A DNA stretch of 64,000 nucleotides from Synaphobranchus kaupii (GCA_029718625.1 CM056397.1:1698590-1762589), one strand, 5' to 3'. Numbered from the stretch's first letter, positions 21,861-34,123 are shown. Program-made: numbers and translations. Notes: generated from the letters alone by a model not told the origin.

Positions 21861-24800
21861 TATACTGCCATAAGCACCCCAGTTCGCAGTTTGAACAACT
21901 TCCTGCTGTTAATAATAACACAGATAAAAAATTAAAAAAAAGTACGGGAAAGGAAGAGGGGTGGTAGACATCTAGGCCGGCAAACCACATGCAGGTTCAG
22001 TTTGAGGTGTATGCCGAAAAGCTGAAAAATGGGAGTCGGGACATAGGAGAGCTTCGTAGGGTATTCAGCTGACAAACTTAAGTATTATAGGCAAACGCCG
22101 AAGGTCAGGGAAAAGAGACACCGAGCACATTTCACCAACAAGAGTGAGTACAGCCTTCTCCCCTCACAAGAAAGTATCAAGGGGTCAGGAGCCTATGGCC
22201 TTACACTCTTTTAGCTTTTTACATTACTTATCATTATAACACAGAATTTAGACACAGTGTGTAAACTAATAAGACACATTTCCTCTTGCACTTGAAGTAA
22301 TATGATGGAGGGATGCTAAGGAGCAGTTGTATTCTCGCTATGAGGCCTGCTGACCAGTTTATTACTGCTTTAACTGTGTTTTACAGACACATCTAGCACT
22401 GTTAGAGCCACCTAATAATATAATTTCTAACACATAAAGCATAAGTATAACATAAAATTTTGTTTGTATTACACTGGGAAACCTTAGGTCTCCCTCACAC
22501 TTTTAGAAAGTGTCTTGGAGACGGCAGTGAATGTCCGTTTTGCCTCACTCACCTGTAATTACATCATTTGTAAACACAGCTCTGAAGTCAAGCGGCAGTC
22601 ATTAAGTAGATTGTTCCAGTATAGCTTCTGGCCTCCCGTTGACAGGTACTGTATAGTTATCAATGTTTGCTCACCAGATAAGATCAGCAACTTCGTCATG
22701 AGATAGTTATTCCTGCAGCCGCTGAATAGTCAGCGAAGGGAAACATTAAGCCCTCTACCTCAGAATTCTGGCAAACAACAGCTGGAATCCTGTAACAGAG
22801 GAGGAACTGATAAACTAACTGAACTTGACCAATCACATTTAGTAAGAAAGTAAAAATTTTTTATAATTTTTTAAAATTGTGGATATGTGCCCAAAAGGTT
22901 TATTGACTATGACTTATACATTCCCTAACTTTGATCCTTGTCCTGTCAACATTTGCTTGGTCTGAAACAAAGCTTTGAGTGTCTGCATGTAGCCTTATTT
23001 ATCATTACATTACAAATACTGAACAGTCTTCTTTGACAGTCCATACTGTGCAAGCTATAGGGAATACTGTGTAGCTTTTATGTTTTTATATGTTGAGCAA
23101 TATGAAAGTATTAAGAAGTCATCTGTTTGTTGCCATATTTACGCTTAGTCTCTTAGGTCATTCAGGTCCTGGATGAATTTTGTATGAATTTTGTATATTG
23201 TTATTTCCCAGAAGTTTGCTGCAGCATTAAAAATGACTTCATATAAAATGAGTGTTCATTAATAATCCCTTTGAATTGTCCATATATTTGATTTCTGCTA
23301 AATGTTGGTTTTTGCACCAACAACCCATGTGGTTCACTGAAAGTTCAGACCAGTTTTTTTAATTTGTTGGTAAGTCGTGGAAATCCCATGTCACTTCAGA
23401 AAACAACTTGAGATTCACACAAAAAGTGGGCATTGAACATATACAAGCCAACCTGCCAATGATAAAAACATTTGAAAATACATGTCTCACTCTATAATTG
23501 CCTGTTAGGCCCATTTAAAATCAGCTAGTGCCCATGGAGCGGCATAATGAAAAGAAGGCAACAGGAATTTCTTGTGTAAAATAAAACATGCCTTTTAATG
23601 CATTTCTTGAAACATTGACAGATACATATATTAATTAAGAGTGCAAGAAATACATTTAAAAGCTTGTTGACATGTTGACAGATACACTTATTAATTAACA
23701 GTGTGAGAAACAGTTTAAATTGAGCTGGGTTTTCAGAACACATCTTTACGTCCACAGACTACTAATCACCTTTCAATGTCCCCTCACCAATGGCGTGTCT
23801 TTTATGCTTTTATGGAATGCCAAGAACCAGCTTGCTTTGACTTTGCAGTTTGCCCCACATACTCTTCTAGCACTTTTCCTGGTTAATAGCTTTCAATTTC
23901 TCTGTACACACATAGGATACATTCTTTGTGACATTAACTAAGCCTGAGTCTGTAATGTTTACGTTTTTGAGAATTCATGAATGGTAACATTTTTGCTACC
24001 AGTTGCCAACTGTAGACAGGTTATTATCTTATTATGCTGCATCTTCTGAAAGCCGAAATAGAAAAAAATGCTTTATGAGATTCTGCCTACAGCTGGTCTG
24101 ATTATTAGTTCTTGAGTTCGAAAATTATTTCTTGCCTATGCTAGCTAGAGTAATGAAAGTAGCCGTTCTCATAAATGATTCAAATTAAAATTTGTCATTT
24201 GACTCAAGTTTCAAACAGTTCCAATGGCTTTGTATCTGTATCTGAGGTTTTACTGAAGTAGGGGGCTTAGGGGCAAGTCTGCTGCACAGACATACACACA
24301 GGATGGAGAGCACAGTTACACTGATGTGTTTGACTATTTCATTACAAAAAATAAAATCAGCAGGGTTTAACAACTTAACTAAAGTCAGTAGTGTTTTGCC
24401 TACTTTCAGTCATCTTCAAGTTCAAGTCTTAAACGTATTGTTAAAAAGAGTGCAGGTTAAAATATAAAAACAAGCTGCCAACCAAGGGCGCCAAGTTACA
24501 GTCAAGCTTCAAACTTACTCAGGACAAGAAGACATCAATATGGCTCCCATTCACATTCAATTACAGTAAATATGTATACAGCTAAAATAAAATTAAAAAA
24601 ATAGTAGCATGTGGGAAAAGCTAAGATAATCTACTTTTATAGCAGTTAATGCACAGATGGCTGGTAAAAAAAAAAAAAAACATTTGCAGCAGCACACCAA
24701 GAACTGCATGCAGCCATTTTGGATGACCTCTGAACCTGATCATCTCAACATCCAAACATATCAACAAGCTTAAGAATTGTTGGGCGGGGGGCGGGGGTAA

Positions 24801-25262
24801 ATGTGCGAGGGCGACTGTAAAAGTAGCTAGCAGACACCAGAGACAACAGAGCTCCTGATAGCTAGGAACAGCCCAATATAATTTTGCCTGGCCATTAGCA
24901 ATGGACTGAAAAGATAAAATAGTTCAGATTGTCAGAGATTTCACAGAGCTGCCTGCTGCTATAACACCTGCAGTGTCTGGTGAGCCAAGAGCTAGAGGTC
25001 CAATGCTAAGCAGTATTGCATAAATATACGAGCAGATATCAGCCTGCTTAGACTAACCTTCAATTACCTACATTTAGCACTGTATATTTAGTAATGCATG
25101 GTTAGAGCTGATTAATGCAACGACTGATAGCCAACTGCTTCATACATTTAAAATTATTTACATTACAGACATAGGCAAACATGTTTGCATTCACAGGAAC
25201 AGTTTACAAGTACCAGTTCTAAAATTACATGGACAACTCCCCCAGGACAAGTACTTCCACTA
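21861..25262. other. Intergenic DNA downstream of irx3, no gene found
   Basis: About 3.4 kb. The only structures seen are a 60-bp-period imperfect duplication at 23,613-23,722 and short A-runs. Open frames are short and without similarity. Confidence 0.4.
23613..23722. repeat. Imperfect tandem duplication, period 60
   Basis: TTGACAGATACATATATTAA (23615) and TTGACAGATACACTTATTAA (23675) begin two about 48-bp similar segments ending ...AAATACATTTAAA and ...AAACAGTTTAAA. Read directly. Confidence 0.7.
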
Positions 25263-25420
25263 CAGAGGTGGAAAGTCCAGGGGTCACAAATTCCTGTCAT
25301 GTGTTTCTTCCACCCATGAATTCAGCCAGCTGAAGACGAGTGCTAATTAGCAAATCCAAGTGATTGCAATAAAATACTGAGAGGGACTTTTAAATGCTGA
25401 ACCTGGATTTTCCACCTCTG
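25263..25420. mobile_element. 158-bp hAT-type MITE
   Basis: Terminal inverted repeats CAGAGGTGGAAAGTCCAGG and CCTGGATTTTCCACCTCTG. Flanks TTCCACTA (25255-25262) and TTCAGCTA (25421-25428) match at 6 of 8 positions, consistent with a decayed 8-bp target duplication. The same family occurs at 17,073-17,266. Non-coding. Confidence 0.8.
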
Positions 25421-25949
25421 TTCAGCTATACTTGCACTGGAGGAAAGTGAGCTCAGTAGTGTACTGAGAACAAATTCAGGACTCTAAAATGAATAACAAA
25501 TGAATCCAATGATTTGTTCCCCTTAAAAGTAAGAACAGCTATAGGATAATTCCCTCTTTCTGTGTGCTGTCAGTGTTCATTGCCACAATTATGACATTAA
25601 CACACTATTTATTTCCTTGGTTAAAGGATTCCAGGGTGATTTATACAGCTTACTATTTATCATCCATTTAAACAGTATCAGAGGAGCTTTAGTATTCTAG
25701 CATATGGCAGCAGTAATGTAATGTAATATCTGAACACTAAAATGTCCCAGTATAAGACCAATTTCCAGACCAAAACACCATGTTACCACCGTAAGTATTC
25801 ATTTCAAGTTTATATGCAAAGTTTTTTTCTATGATGAATGCTATTTCCACCAGTCCATCACACATCCTGCAACTCTGAATGTTTGAATATGTTAAACCCG
25901 GACAGGAGGAGAGGAATGAAGCTCTCCATTCTTCTGCACTTCTCTTTGT

Positions 25950-26260
25950 GCTTAGACAAACTTGTTGTTGAGTGCATTGTCGGCCTCTCCACAGCGACAC
26001 TGCTCAGCCTGATAATTGCATTGACATGCAAATCAAGGGGAGAGCAGAGGCAGAGAGGGGACCAGCCCATTGTGCTGCATTATTTCAGCCAGGGCAGGCA
26101 TGAGGAAGGTTCCTTCCTCAATTTCATACAATAACTGACGGATGCAAAGGGTGGGCCTGACGATATGCTTGCAAAAGAACCCCACGAGCCACAGTCCACA
26201 AAGGGCCGCTAGGAAAGTCCTGCCTCACATTACTGCTTCCCACTCTGGGGTTTTGATCAC
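25950..26260. promoter_or_regulatory. Candidate conserved non-coding element
   Basis: Complex, GC-richer, low-repeat DNA including TGATAATTGCATTGACATGCAAATC (trimmed: octamer-like ATGCAAAT at 26026) and CCGCTAGGAAAGTCCTG. Overlapping short frames on both strands lack domains. Texture-based call only. Confidence 0.28.
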
Positions 26261-26949
26261 ATGACTAAGGGAAATTGCATGTCTAACACAATTTTACAGG
26301 TTGATAAACAGGCGGTTGGAGGGCAATTGGTTATATTAGCAGATGGTTCTCAAACGGAATCCCAGGAGTTTCTTTTTCCCTTCCCTGAGAGGGTCTGCTT
26401 ATTTGCTGTCAGTTAATAAAATATACAGTGTTGAACTTTGATCTTTGCTCTCTGTTGAAGGTCACAGTTCTCTTCTTGCATATACAGATGAAGACCTTTT
26501 CGGAAACCATAAGACAAACAACAGATAGAATGCAAGGTCAGGGAGTTAAATCAACAATGATAATTAGTCCACTTGAATTTATTTATCTGTCATTCATTTC
26601 CTTTGGCCTTTCAGGATTTCAGACCCCTATCACATATTTACCATGGAAACACTTAATAAAAAAAAAACTAAATAAGGAATAAGGGGGAAAAATTGGTACC
26701 ATGGTAAAAATTGGTTTACTGATTGGTATCATTACAATCAACTGATTACATAGGATAGTCTCATTTTTAGCTAGACACCTTAGTTGAAATTAACAAGTAA
26801 TCAAACCAGCAGTAATTGGAACATTCATTCTTTTTTCTTATTCAATGGCTTTCCAAATGATACATTTCCTTGTAATTCCTTGTAATTCCCTATTATAACC
26901 CAATTTTAAATCAAACAATGTTGATTTTCCCACATTGCATTCTTGAACA
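26261..26949. other. Intergenic DNA, nothing recognised
   Basis: AT-rich. Contains a short duplicated word (CTTGTAATTC twice near 26870). No gene. Confidence 0.4.
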
Positions 26950-27400
26950 ACAGTGCTAGAACATGCCCCGTTGTTTGCTGTTTGCTTGTGTTTTTAATCA
27001 CTGTGAATGCATAACTGAATTTGCTCCAGCCAGTTTAATACCACATTTGGCTGTCCGGTCAGTCCACAACTCTGAGGTTTGTATCATTGAGGCTCTACTA
27101 TACAAAGATGCCTGTGACAACTGGGGAATTGTGGTTAATGCCAGATAGAAGAGATGGCCCCCTGTCTTTATGAGATGTGGAAGTGGGACAGATTTTTCAT
27201 AAAGCCCTGTAATGCGCATTTGTTTTAAAGCATGCCTTTTGGGTTAAAAAGGCTCTATAGACAGGCCGGGAGAGGGGCACAGGCATAAGAGCAGGAGATT
27301 ATGGCCCTGTTAACACACATCTCAGCACAGCACAGCTGGGACTTTGCCACCTTGGGTGTCAAAGTCCCAGAATGAAACTAGAATGAAAAACACGTAAATT
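26950..27400. promoter_or_regulatory. Candidate conserved non-coding element with hairpin
   Basis: Low-repeat, more complex sequence containing the 11-bp perfect inverted repeat CTGGGACTTTG (27336-27346) and CAAAGTCCCAG (27360-27370). Short open frames on both strands lack domains. Regulatory role is inferred from texture and position only. Confidence 0.28.
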
Positions 27401-28014
27401 AAAAAAAGCAAACATGGTAGAAAAGTGTGCAGGAAAAAAATCATTAACTCCTTTGCGCAGATGGTAAATTTGGTCAATTCTCACCTATTTAGGGTGCTCT
27501 GTTTAAGGCTTTAAAACTCCAAGTGTGAGCATCAGAGAAACTTGGCAAATGGTTTAAATGAAACAAGACAATTTACCATTTACAATATAAACGTTGTATT
27601 TGTTTATTTTCATAATTTAACTCAAAATTAAGTGCTTAAACTTTAGTTTAGTCTATGTGACCACAAGCGTGCAAAATCTGATGATGATATGCAGAACTAT
27701 TAAAGATCTATGATGCAAAATATAGACAGTGTACCCTGTTGTCCATTAGTGTCTCCAAATCTATCCAAATGGCTAAATTGTGCACTGCTCTAAATCATAA
27801 AATAATGATATATTTAACTACAAATCAAATGTTTTGGATTAACTCACTTTTGCATCATCAAGTGGGAATCTTTTCATCAGTATAGGAGGGTAGATATCTA
27901 TGGGTCCAAAACCCTATCCAATACATGTCATAAAAAATAAAATTCGTTTTTTCCATTATAAAGCATATGCATTTCCCCTTGTGATGGTTTAAGATGAAAA
28001 CATTGACATCACAC
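27401..28014. other. Intergenic DNA, nothing recognised
   Basis: AT-rich, no open frames of note and no repeat ends, up to the LTR at 28,015. Confidence 0.4.
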
Positions 28015-28364
28015 TGTGGTAGGGGGGCGTGGTTTTAGGCGCTGCCGGCAAGAGAGAGAGTGAACTCGTGTGGTTTGTGGAGCCGACACAGCTGTCGGAA
28101 ATCACGCAATTGGTAACAAATGATTGTTGTATTGATTGTATCGATTAACTAATTGCTTTGATTGTTCGACAGTGAGTCTGAGTGCATAAAAGCCTTCCGG
28201 ATGTTCTACAGCGGTAGAAGGATGGAAGACGGTCTCGTTGTTTTGTAACTGTGTCTACGTGTAAGACACACAGTGTTGCGGAGAGAAGGAAAAATAAAAC
28301 CCTGTTCTCTCACTCACTCTGGTCTCTGTCTCTGCACATGAGCGGTAGTGCTCGCATCGCCACA
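28015..28364 (+). repeat. 5' LTR of the 28-kb gypsy element
   Basis: Begins TGTGGTAGGGGGGCG and ends CGCCACA (TG...CA). AATAAA near 28,292 would be the polyadenylation signal. The following TGGTGGCCC is in the right place for a tRNA primer-binding site. No second LTR was found for comparison. Confidence 0.65.
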
Positions 28365-28411
28365 CTGGTGGCCCGTACGGAGGGAAGCAAGTGCAGAAGA
28401 CACGACTAAGT

Positions 28412-29710
28412 CATGAATACCAGCCAGGAACAGCCGGAGCAGCCAATTTCCACGATGACGCTGGGGAAATTGCTGGAGGGTCCGGTGGAGACTCCCCAGG
28501 TGCCGGTGTTCCACCCCGTGGAGGATTCCCACTCGCGCAGTCTCGTGACGACACCCTACGCTTCGCCTTTGACCAGGTGATATATGTGGATGGTCAGCTG
28601 GTGTGCCCTGACGCTGCACACTCTCACCCATATTTTGTAATTATTAAGGACAGATTGTACAGAGTGAGTCATGACACTCAGACAGGTGAGGATATTACCC
28701 AGTTGTTGGTACCTAAAAGCCGCCGGGAAATGATTTTCAGATTGTTTGTTTCAGATAATCTCCCGCGTCGGAATCCCGAAAGAGATTCTGACGGATCAAG
28801 GCACTTCGTTTATGTCACGCATATTACGCAAATTGTATGAATTATTGGGGGTTCAGTCCATTAAAACCAGCGTGGACCATCCGCAAACGAATGGGCTCGT
28901 TGAGCGTTTTAATAGGACTTTGAAAACTATGATTCGAAAGTTCGTACACGATGATAGCCGAAATTGGGATAAATGGTTAGTTCCTCTATTGTTCGCAGTG
29001 TGAGAGGTTCCCCAGGCCTCCACGGGATTTTCTCCTTTTGAATTGCTGTTCGGTAGGCAACCATGGGGTGTCTTGGATCTAGTTAAAGAAAGCTGGGAGG
29101 AGGGTCCAAGTCCCAGTAAAAAGGAGATTCAATACGTTATGGACCTGCGAGCAAAACTCCATACACTGGGTAGATTGTCACGGGAGAATTTGCTCGAGGC
29201 TCAGGAACGTCAGCAGAGGCACTACAATAGAGGAACTAAGCTACGGCAATTTTCACCGGGAGATAAAATCCTGGTATTGCTCCCGACTTCCAGCACAAAA
29301 TTACTCGCCAAGTGGCAAGGACCCTTTGTGGTTACACGACGAGTGGGGGAAGTCGATTATGAGGTGGAGTGATCTGATAGAGAGGGGGCAAAACAGATTT
29401 ATTACCTCAATCTACTGAAAGCATGGAAAGAGGTGGTACCAGTCTCCCTGGTCACGGTAGATCAGGAGAGAGATGAGCTGGGGCCGGAGGTACCAAATTC
29501 TACCAATCAAACCTCACCCCTTTCAGATAGCCATCTCCTACCGGATCTTGCCTTGTTGAAAAAGCAGTTTGCTGACGTGTTTTCCCCTCTACCAGGTCGC
29601 ACTAATCTCATAAACCACCACATTGAGACAACCCCGGGCATGACGATGCGTTCACGGCCCTATAGACTGCCTGAGCATAAAAAGAAAGTAGTGCAGGCAT
29701 ACAGTGCATA
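28412..29710 (+). pseudogene. Broken gag-pol remnant (integrase, then start of RT)
   Basis: A gag-like start (MNTSQEQPEQ) runs about 54 codons and then joins a pre-integrase fragment (near 28,560-28,740), which indicates a large internal deletion. At 28,746-29,003 the integrase core is visible: SRVGIPKEILTDQGTSF (second catalytic Asp) and HPQTNGLVERFNRTLK (catalytic Glu). A stop codon lies after LLFAV (29,001). The C-terminal region with GDKILVLLPT and KLLAKWQGPFVV (GPY/F-type) follows to another stop near 29,370. 29,433 onward starts the RT region (HHIETTPG...RPYRLPE), then similarity ends. Non-functional. Confidence 0.75.
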
Positions 29711-30030
29711 CAGAAACGTCATCGAAGTAACTACAGAACAGATAAGACAAAGAACATCCTTCCCATAATGTAGCAGCTATCGATAGCTAAGGCTATCTAT
29801 TGTCGTGATGTTTGTTTATTGTTGACAATAGTCTATCATGTTTGACCAAACCTTGATCATGTAAATGGAGACTATGTTACATGCTCAAAGCATATAAGTT
29901 AGTAATCTTAGCTATTGCTCTGTAAATTTTACTACTGTTCATTTTCATAAAATAATTCAAAATCATCATTTTGTAATTCTGCTCGGTTCATTCTGTAGCC
30001 ATCAACATCCAGTGGTCGCGGCCCCAGAGT

Positions 30031-30690
30031 AAGGGTGAGGGGCAGTCATGTTCGTGGGGGACGAGGCAGGGCCAGGGGAAGAGGACAGCTTGATCAGAAT
30101 GACCGTGACAGAGTCGACAGACTCCAGGAGGAGAAACATTGCCATTTCAACGAAGTTGAGACAGAGCTGCACTTTATCACAAAATGCAAAAAATACAATC
30201 AAATCCAAAATAAATATTTTCCCAAAATAAATCAGAGATACCCTCAATTAAAAAATTTAACAGACATCCAAAAACTCCCCATCCTCTTAGGAGAAGAGAG
30301 GACGTGCTGTGACCTGGCAGCACAATATATACCTGCCTGCCATCGTCTTAGGGACAGTGAGTGACAGAGATTATTATAAACCCATTAAAAATTTTTATAT
30401 TTATTATATTCAAAAATCACGTGTCATTCTCATCATCATTATTATCATTTCTATTGATAATTATTATTTTTAATTGTACTTTTTTATTTTACATTATTGT
30501 TATTTCTAAATCCATAATCAAAGAAAAGTTATTGTTTTCTGTATGGTTACTGTTCATTCGTTTCTAGTCTTTGCTGTTTTGTATTGTTCCGTGTTAGATG
30601 TCTTTGACTGTTTTAATGCAGTATGCTTTGGCAATACAGATGCAATGTATTGTCATGCCAATAAAGCAAATTGAATTGAATTGAGTCCAC
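30031..30690 (+). pseudogene. 3' end of a LINE (ORF2 C-terminus plus 3' UTR and tail)
   Basis: A plus-strand frame to 30,363 encodes a Cys/His C-terminal motif, CHFNEVETELHFITKCKKY, typical of LINE ORF2 C-termini, ending RLRDSE-stop. The AT-rich 3' UTR ends TGTCATGCCAATAAAGC then AAATTGAATTGAATTGA near 30,683, a simple-repeat tail. 5'-truncated. Clade not firmly assigned (L1/Tx1-like tail suspected). Confidence 0.65.
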
Positions 30691-30876
30691 GGCCAGGGAA
30701 AATATGTGTGAAACGTCACCACAATGCTCGTGCGTCGTGCGTGTCTGAGAAGAACAGCAATTTTCGGGGAGCCTTTTTCTACTATGTGCTCTCTATCGCC
30801 ATCTAGTGTTCTGAAACTACATAGTATACCTTTAAGTGACAAGCACAGCCCAGGACGATAAGCCTATAGCCTATAT

Positions 30877-31628
30877 CAGGGGTTCCCAAACCGGTCCTGG
30901 AGTACCCCTGTGTATGCTGGTTTTCGTTGCAACCACAGTTGCAATCCCAGAATTTTAACAAGCTGTTAATTTTTCTTAATTAGGTGCTTTTCATGTTTGG
31001 AGGAATTATTCGCCCTCTTAAGCCACATTATGTCAAAAATAGCTATGCATGCCATGTAGGACAAACACCCCATGTTCACGTTGTGCTTATTGTGCTATAT
31101 TGCAACAATTACATAAAAAGAGGTTACAAAATAATGTATTTTCACTCAAATTAAAGAGTGAAGTGAATCAATAGGCTCCTAATAAGGTTGTTGAACACAC
31201 GTGTTAACTAAATTTTTTCTTTAAGCTTATTAACACAATGCAGGTTTGGCTCGTTATAATTTGCTTTGTGTTTGAATTCTTCATTATCTACCAAATGGTT
31301 AGTTTTAGTGGCCATGTGTCCACAGTTTCACTAATTAGGAGCCTATTGATTCAAATCAGTCTTTAAATGGATCTGTTAAATAATTTTCTTATCTTTTTTA
31401 AATAATATAGCACAATAAGCACAATGTGAACATGGGGTGTTTATTCTACATGGCATCCATAGCTATTTCTGATATAATGTGGCTTAAGAGGGTGAATAAT
31501 TCCTCCAAACATGACAAGCACCTAATTAAGAAAAATTAAGAGCTTGTTAAAATTCTGGGATTGCAACTGTGGTTGCAACGAAAACCAGCATACATAGGGG
31601 TACTCCAGGACCGGTTTGGGAACCACTG
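30877..31628. mobile_element. 752-bp palindromic hAT-type non-autonomous element, exact 8-bp TSD
   Basis: Termini CAGGGGTTCCCAAACCGG and CCGGTTTGGGAACCACTG. Flanked on both sides by GCCTATAT (30,869-30,876 and 31,629-31,636), an exact 8-bp target duplication. The inverted similarity extends for nearly the whole length (e.g. CCCATGTTCACGTTGTGCTT/AAGCACAATGTGAACATGGG-type matches, and TGAATCAATAGGCTCCTAAT against its complement near 31,335), so it is close to a full foldback. No coding capacity. Confidence 0.92.
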
Positions 31629-31988
31629 GCCTATATTATGCACGAAAGCACTACAATAAAATAATATTCCACCGATAGGAAAATGCTGCCAAATGTTCTA
31701 GCTTCAATGAAAAGTCGGTACATTAACCAGAAAACATGACTGAGCAATGCATGTTTACACTACAGTGTGTGAAATGCACTCAAAATGCAAAAGTAACCAT
31801 ATCTAAATAAACAAAGAATGTTGCACACTCTTTCTGCTCCCATAATTTATTTCCAATGTGGTAAGAGAAAAAGAAGAAGAACCAATGTTTTGGCACACAG
31901 TGCCTTCGTCAGACCCTAGAACAAAATTCCAAATGCATTGGGCCATGAGTTCTCTCAATCCTCCTCCACGTTTCCCATCAAACCAGAG

Positions 31989-32018
31989 CCCCCCCCCCCC
32001 CCCCCCCCCCCCCCCCCC
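31989..32018. repeat. Poly-C tract (30 C)
   Basis: Longest homopolymer in the window; uninterrupted C run read directly. It creates spurious polyproline frames. Confidence 0.95.
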
Positions 32019-32057
32019 ATCATGGGAGCCTCAGTCTCATTGGTTGTTCCTCTAGAG

Positions 32058-32260
32058 CAGGGATCTCAAACTCAAATCCAGGAGGACCGCTGTGTCTGCT
32101 GGTTTTTGATGTGTTCTTGCACTTAAGTGCGTACTTTAAATCATCGATTAACTAAAGAGTCTGTAAACCTTGTTTCCAAATCCTAAACTGGCTTCTGATT
32201 GAAAGAAAATGGTAAGAACCAGCAGAGCCTGCCCTCCAGGACTGCAGTTTGATACTCGTG
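32058..32260. mobile_element. 203-bp hAT-type MITE, exact 8-bp TSD
   Basis: Begins CAGGGATCTCAAACTC and ends GTTTGATACTCGTG (imperfect inverted termini). The flanks CTCTAGAG at 32,050-32,057 and 32,261-32,268 are identical. Internal TGTGTCTGCTGGTTTTTG and AACCAGCAGAGCC are also inverted. Non-coding. Confidence 0.9.
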
Positions 32261-32268
32261 CTCTAGAG

Positions 32269-33349
32269 AGATGACAGCTTGGCAACGAGGTCAATGAAGG
32301 TGCTTGAGGAGGCCTTCTTGTTGAACAGCAGTCAACACTGTCCCCTGTGTAGCCACCACTGCAGGCATCTTCTGTCCAGCCTCATGGACGGAAGGGGGTT
32401 GGGATCCATCAACGATCACCATCAGACAGGAATTGGGCAGTCTGGGTTGCACACATGGATAGTTTTACACCCCTAAAAATACTGCCCCTTTCACCTGAAT
32501 GTTATGGATTGAAATATAAAGTCACTCTGTCGTGCTTTTGGTTTCATCTGAATTTTTCCTTAATTCAGAAGTGTGAATGCCTCATTCAAACACACTTGAT
32601 GGAGAAGGAGAAATCAGAGAGTGATGAGGTATACAGGGCGTCTGGGCCCGAAAGAGGAAACCAGCAGGAGATTTCTGGCCCCTTCTCTCATCATGGGAAT
32701 CAAACAGTGCTGTACAGTCTTACAAGCTTACATTAGTAGAACAAAACAATGGGCCATTGGGGGATAAGAATAGGACCCAGTGCCAGAGCCATATTACCAT
32801 ATGCAGCTGTGTTTCATGTCTGCAATAAACACTGTTCCTATAGGGTGGGGTAGCAATGAAATCCTTTGACTGATACATCCATGATTCTTCACTATTAACA
32901 TTGGTTTTAATTGCTTCAAACTCTTGATCAACGAATTGGAGAAATGATGTGCTCAGAGGAAGCACCGTACATTGTTTTGTGGCCTCATTTCTCAGCTACA
33001 GAAAATTTGGAGCTCAAAATGAATATTTTGTTTTATTTGACAGGAAAACCTTTTTAGGTCATAAAGAACAATGAATTGACTCATTGATTTCATATCATCT
33101 CACTAAGAAAGAAATGAAAGTAAAAAGTTAATTCAATGAGTTGAAGTGGTTCACATTCAGAAATGAGTAAACTAGTTATTATCAAAATGTATTGAATGGA
33201 TTACAGATCTACCACTATTGTTTAGTATGCAGGATACCAACCTATTAAAAACTGGAAAAAAGTGAATACTTTTCTCAATTATTTCCCCCAATGTTCTTGA
33301 TGAAATGTTTAATGTGTAGCAGATACTAAAATGTGGGGTATATAGTATT
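32269..33349. other. Intergenic DNA, nothing recognised
   Basis: Non-coding; short frames on both strands without domains. Confidence 0.35.
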
Positions 33350-33860
33350 TTAATTAAGATTTTCTCGTTACAGCTCAGAGAACATAAGAGATTATCAGCG
33401 CAAAAGTTTGGCCCAGCGAGATAAGACAAAACAATACGGTCGGCCCCTTGCTCTTTCCAAACAGCTTCCACCATGACCTTAACAGGGCTCCAGTTGCAAG
33501 ATCTGTTCATGGTTTTCCTAAATTGCTTTTCCACAGCTTCGGAATCACTGTGCTCTTTTGTACTGAATAAATCTTGGCCTTATAAAAGCAATGCTCAGGG
33601 CCAGATGCAGAACTGCCTACACACACAGACCTGACTAATACACATTTATGACTCAGGCGTGGTTTGAGTCCTGCTGTTTGAGCAATTTCCCTCACGCGTC
33701 CTCTGTCTGATGCAAATATGGCTGTCCTCTGTTGTGGTATTCCCCGATGCTGAATCAGCATTTCAAAGCCATTTGGACCAGCAGGATTTTTCACAACTCA
33801 GTCCAGGTTTGGGTCAGATTTTTGAATCTTCAACCAAAAAGTAGCCTGTGTCATGTTGGG
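33350..33860. promoter_or_regulatory. Low-repeat complex block; weak candidate regulatory element
   Basis: About 500 bp of balanced composition inside AT-rich DNA, with open frames on both strands but no recognised domain. It includes GATGCAAATATGG near 33,709 (octamer-like ATGCAAAT). It is not an fto exon that I can recognise. Weak call. Confidence 0.2.
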
Positions 33861-34123
33861 TTTCTGAAAAGAAAAGAAAAAAATAAAGATGAAATCTTGG
33901 AAGTGCTGAGGAACCTTCTGGCTCTTTGAGTTATACCACTTAATTGTGATGGAAGCAAAGTGTGATCCAAAACTAATACCTTAAATATACATTAAACAAA
34001 CTTACAAAGGCAGGTTTGTGATTTACTGACCTACTTATTAAAGCCTAATTTTAAAATGTACACAGCTGGGATTCTGGGAAATACATTCCAAGGAAAACTC
34101 CTTTTCTTTTCCTTTTAAATTTT

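Larger units (their letters stand above)
28015..29720 (+). mobile_element. Truncated, decayed Gmr1-like Ty3/gypsy retrotransposon
   Basis: A 5' LTR (28,015-28,364) is followed by TGGTGGCCCGTACGGAGG, a primer-binding-site position. The short start of a gag-like frame and a fused remnant of the pre-integrase region follow, then integrase core and GPY/F-type segment, then the first part of the reverse transcriptase. Integrase lies before RT, the order known for Gmr1-like elements. Gag, protease and most of RT are missing, there is no 3' LTR, and there are internal stops and frameshifts. It ends abruptly near 29,700-29,720. Confidence 0.75.

Noticed and set aside
32269..33934. Possible fto exons on the minus strand
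   Set aside because: Translated frames were read by eye and none shows recognisable FTO motifs; splice-linked exons could not be built.
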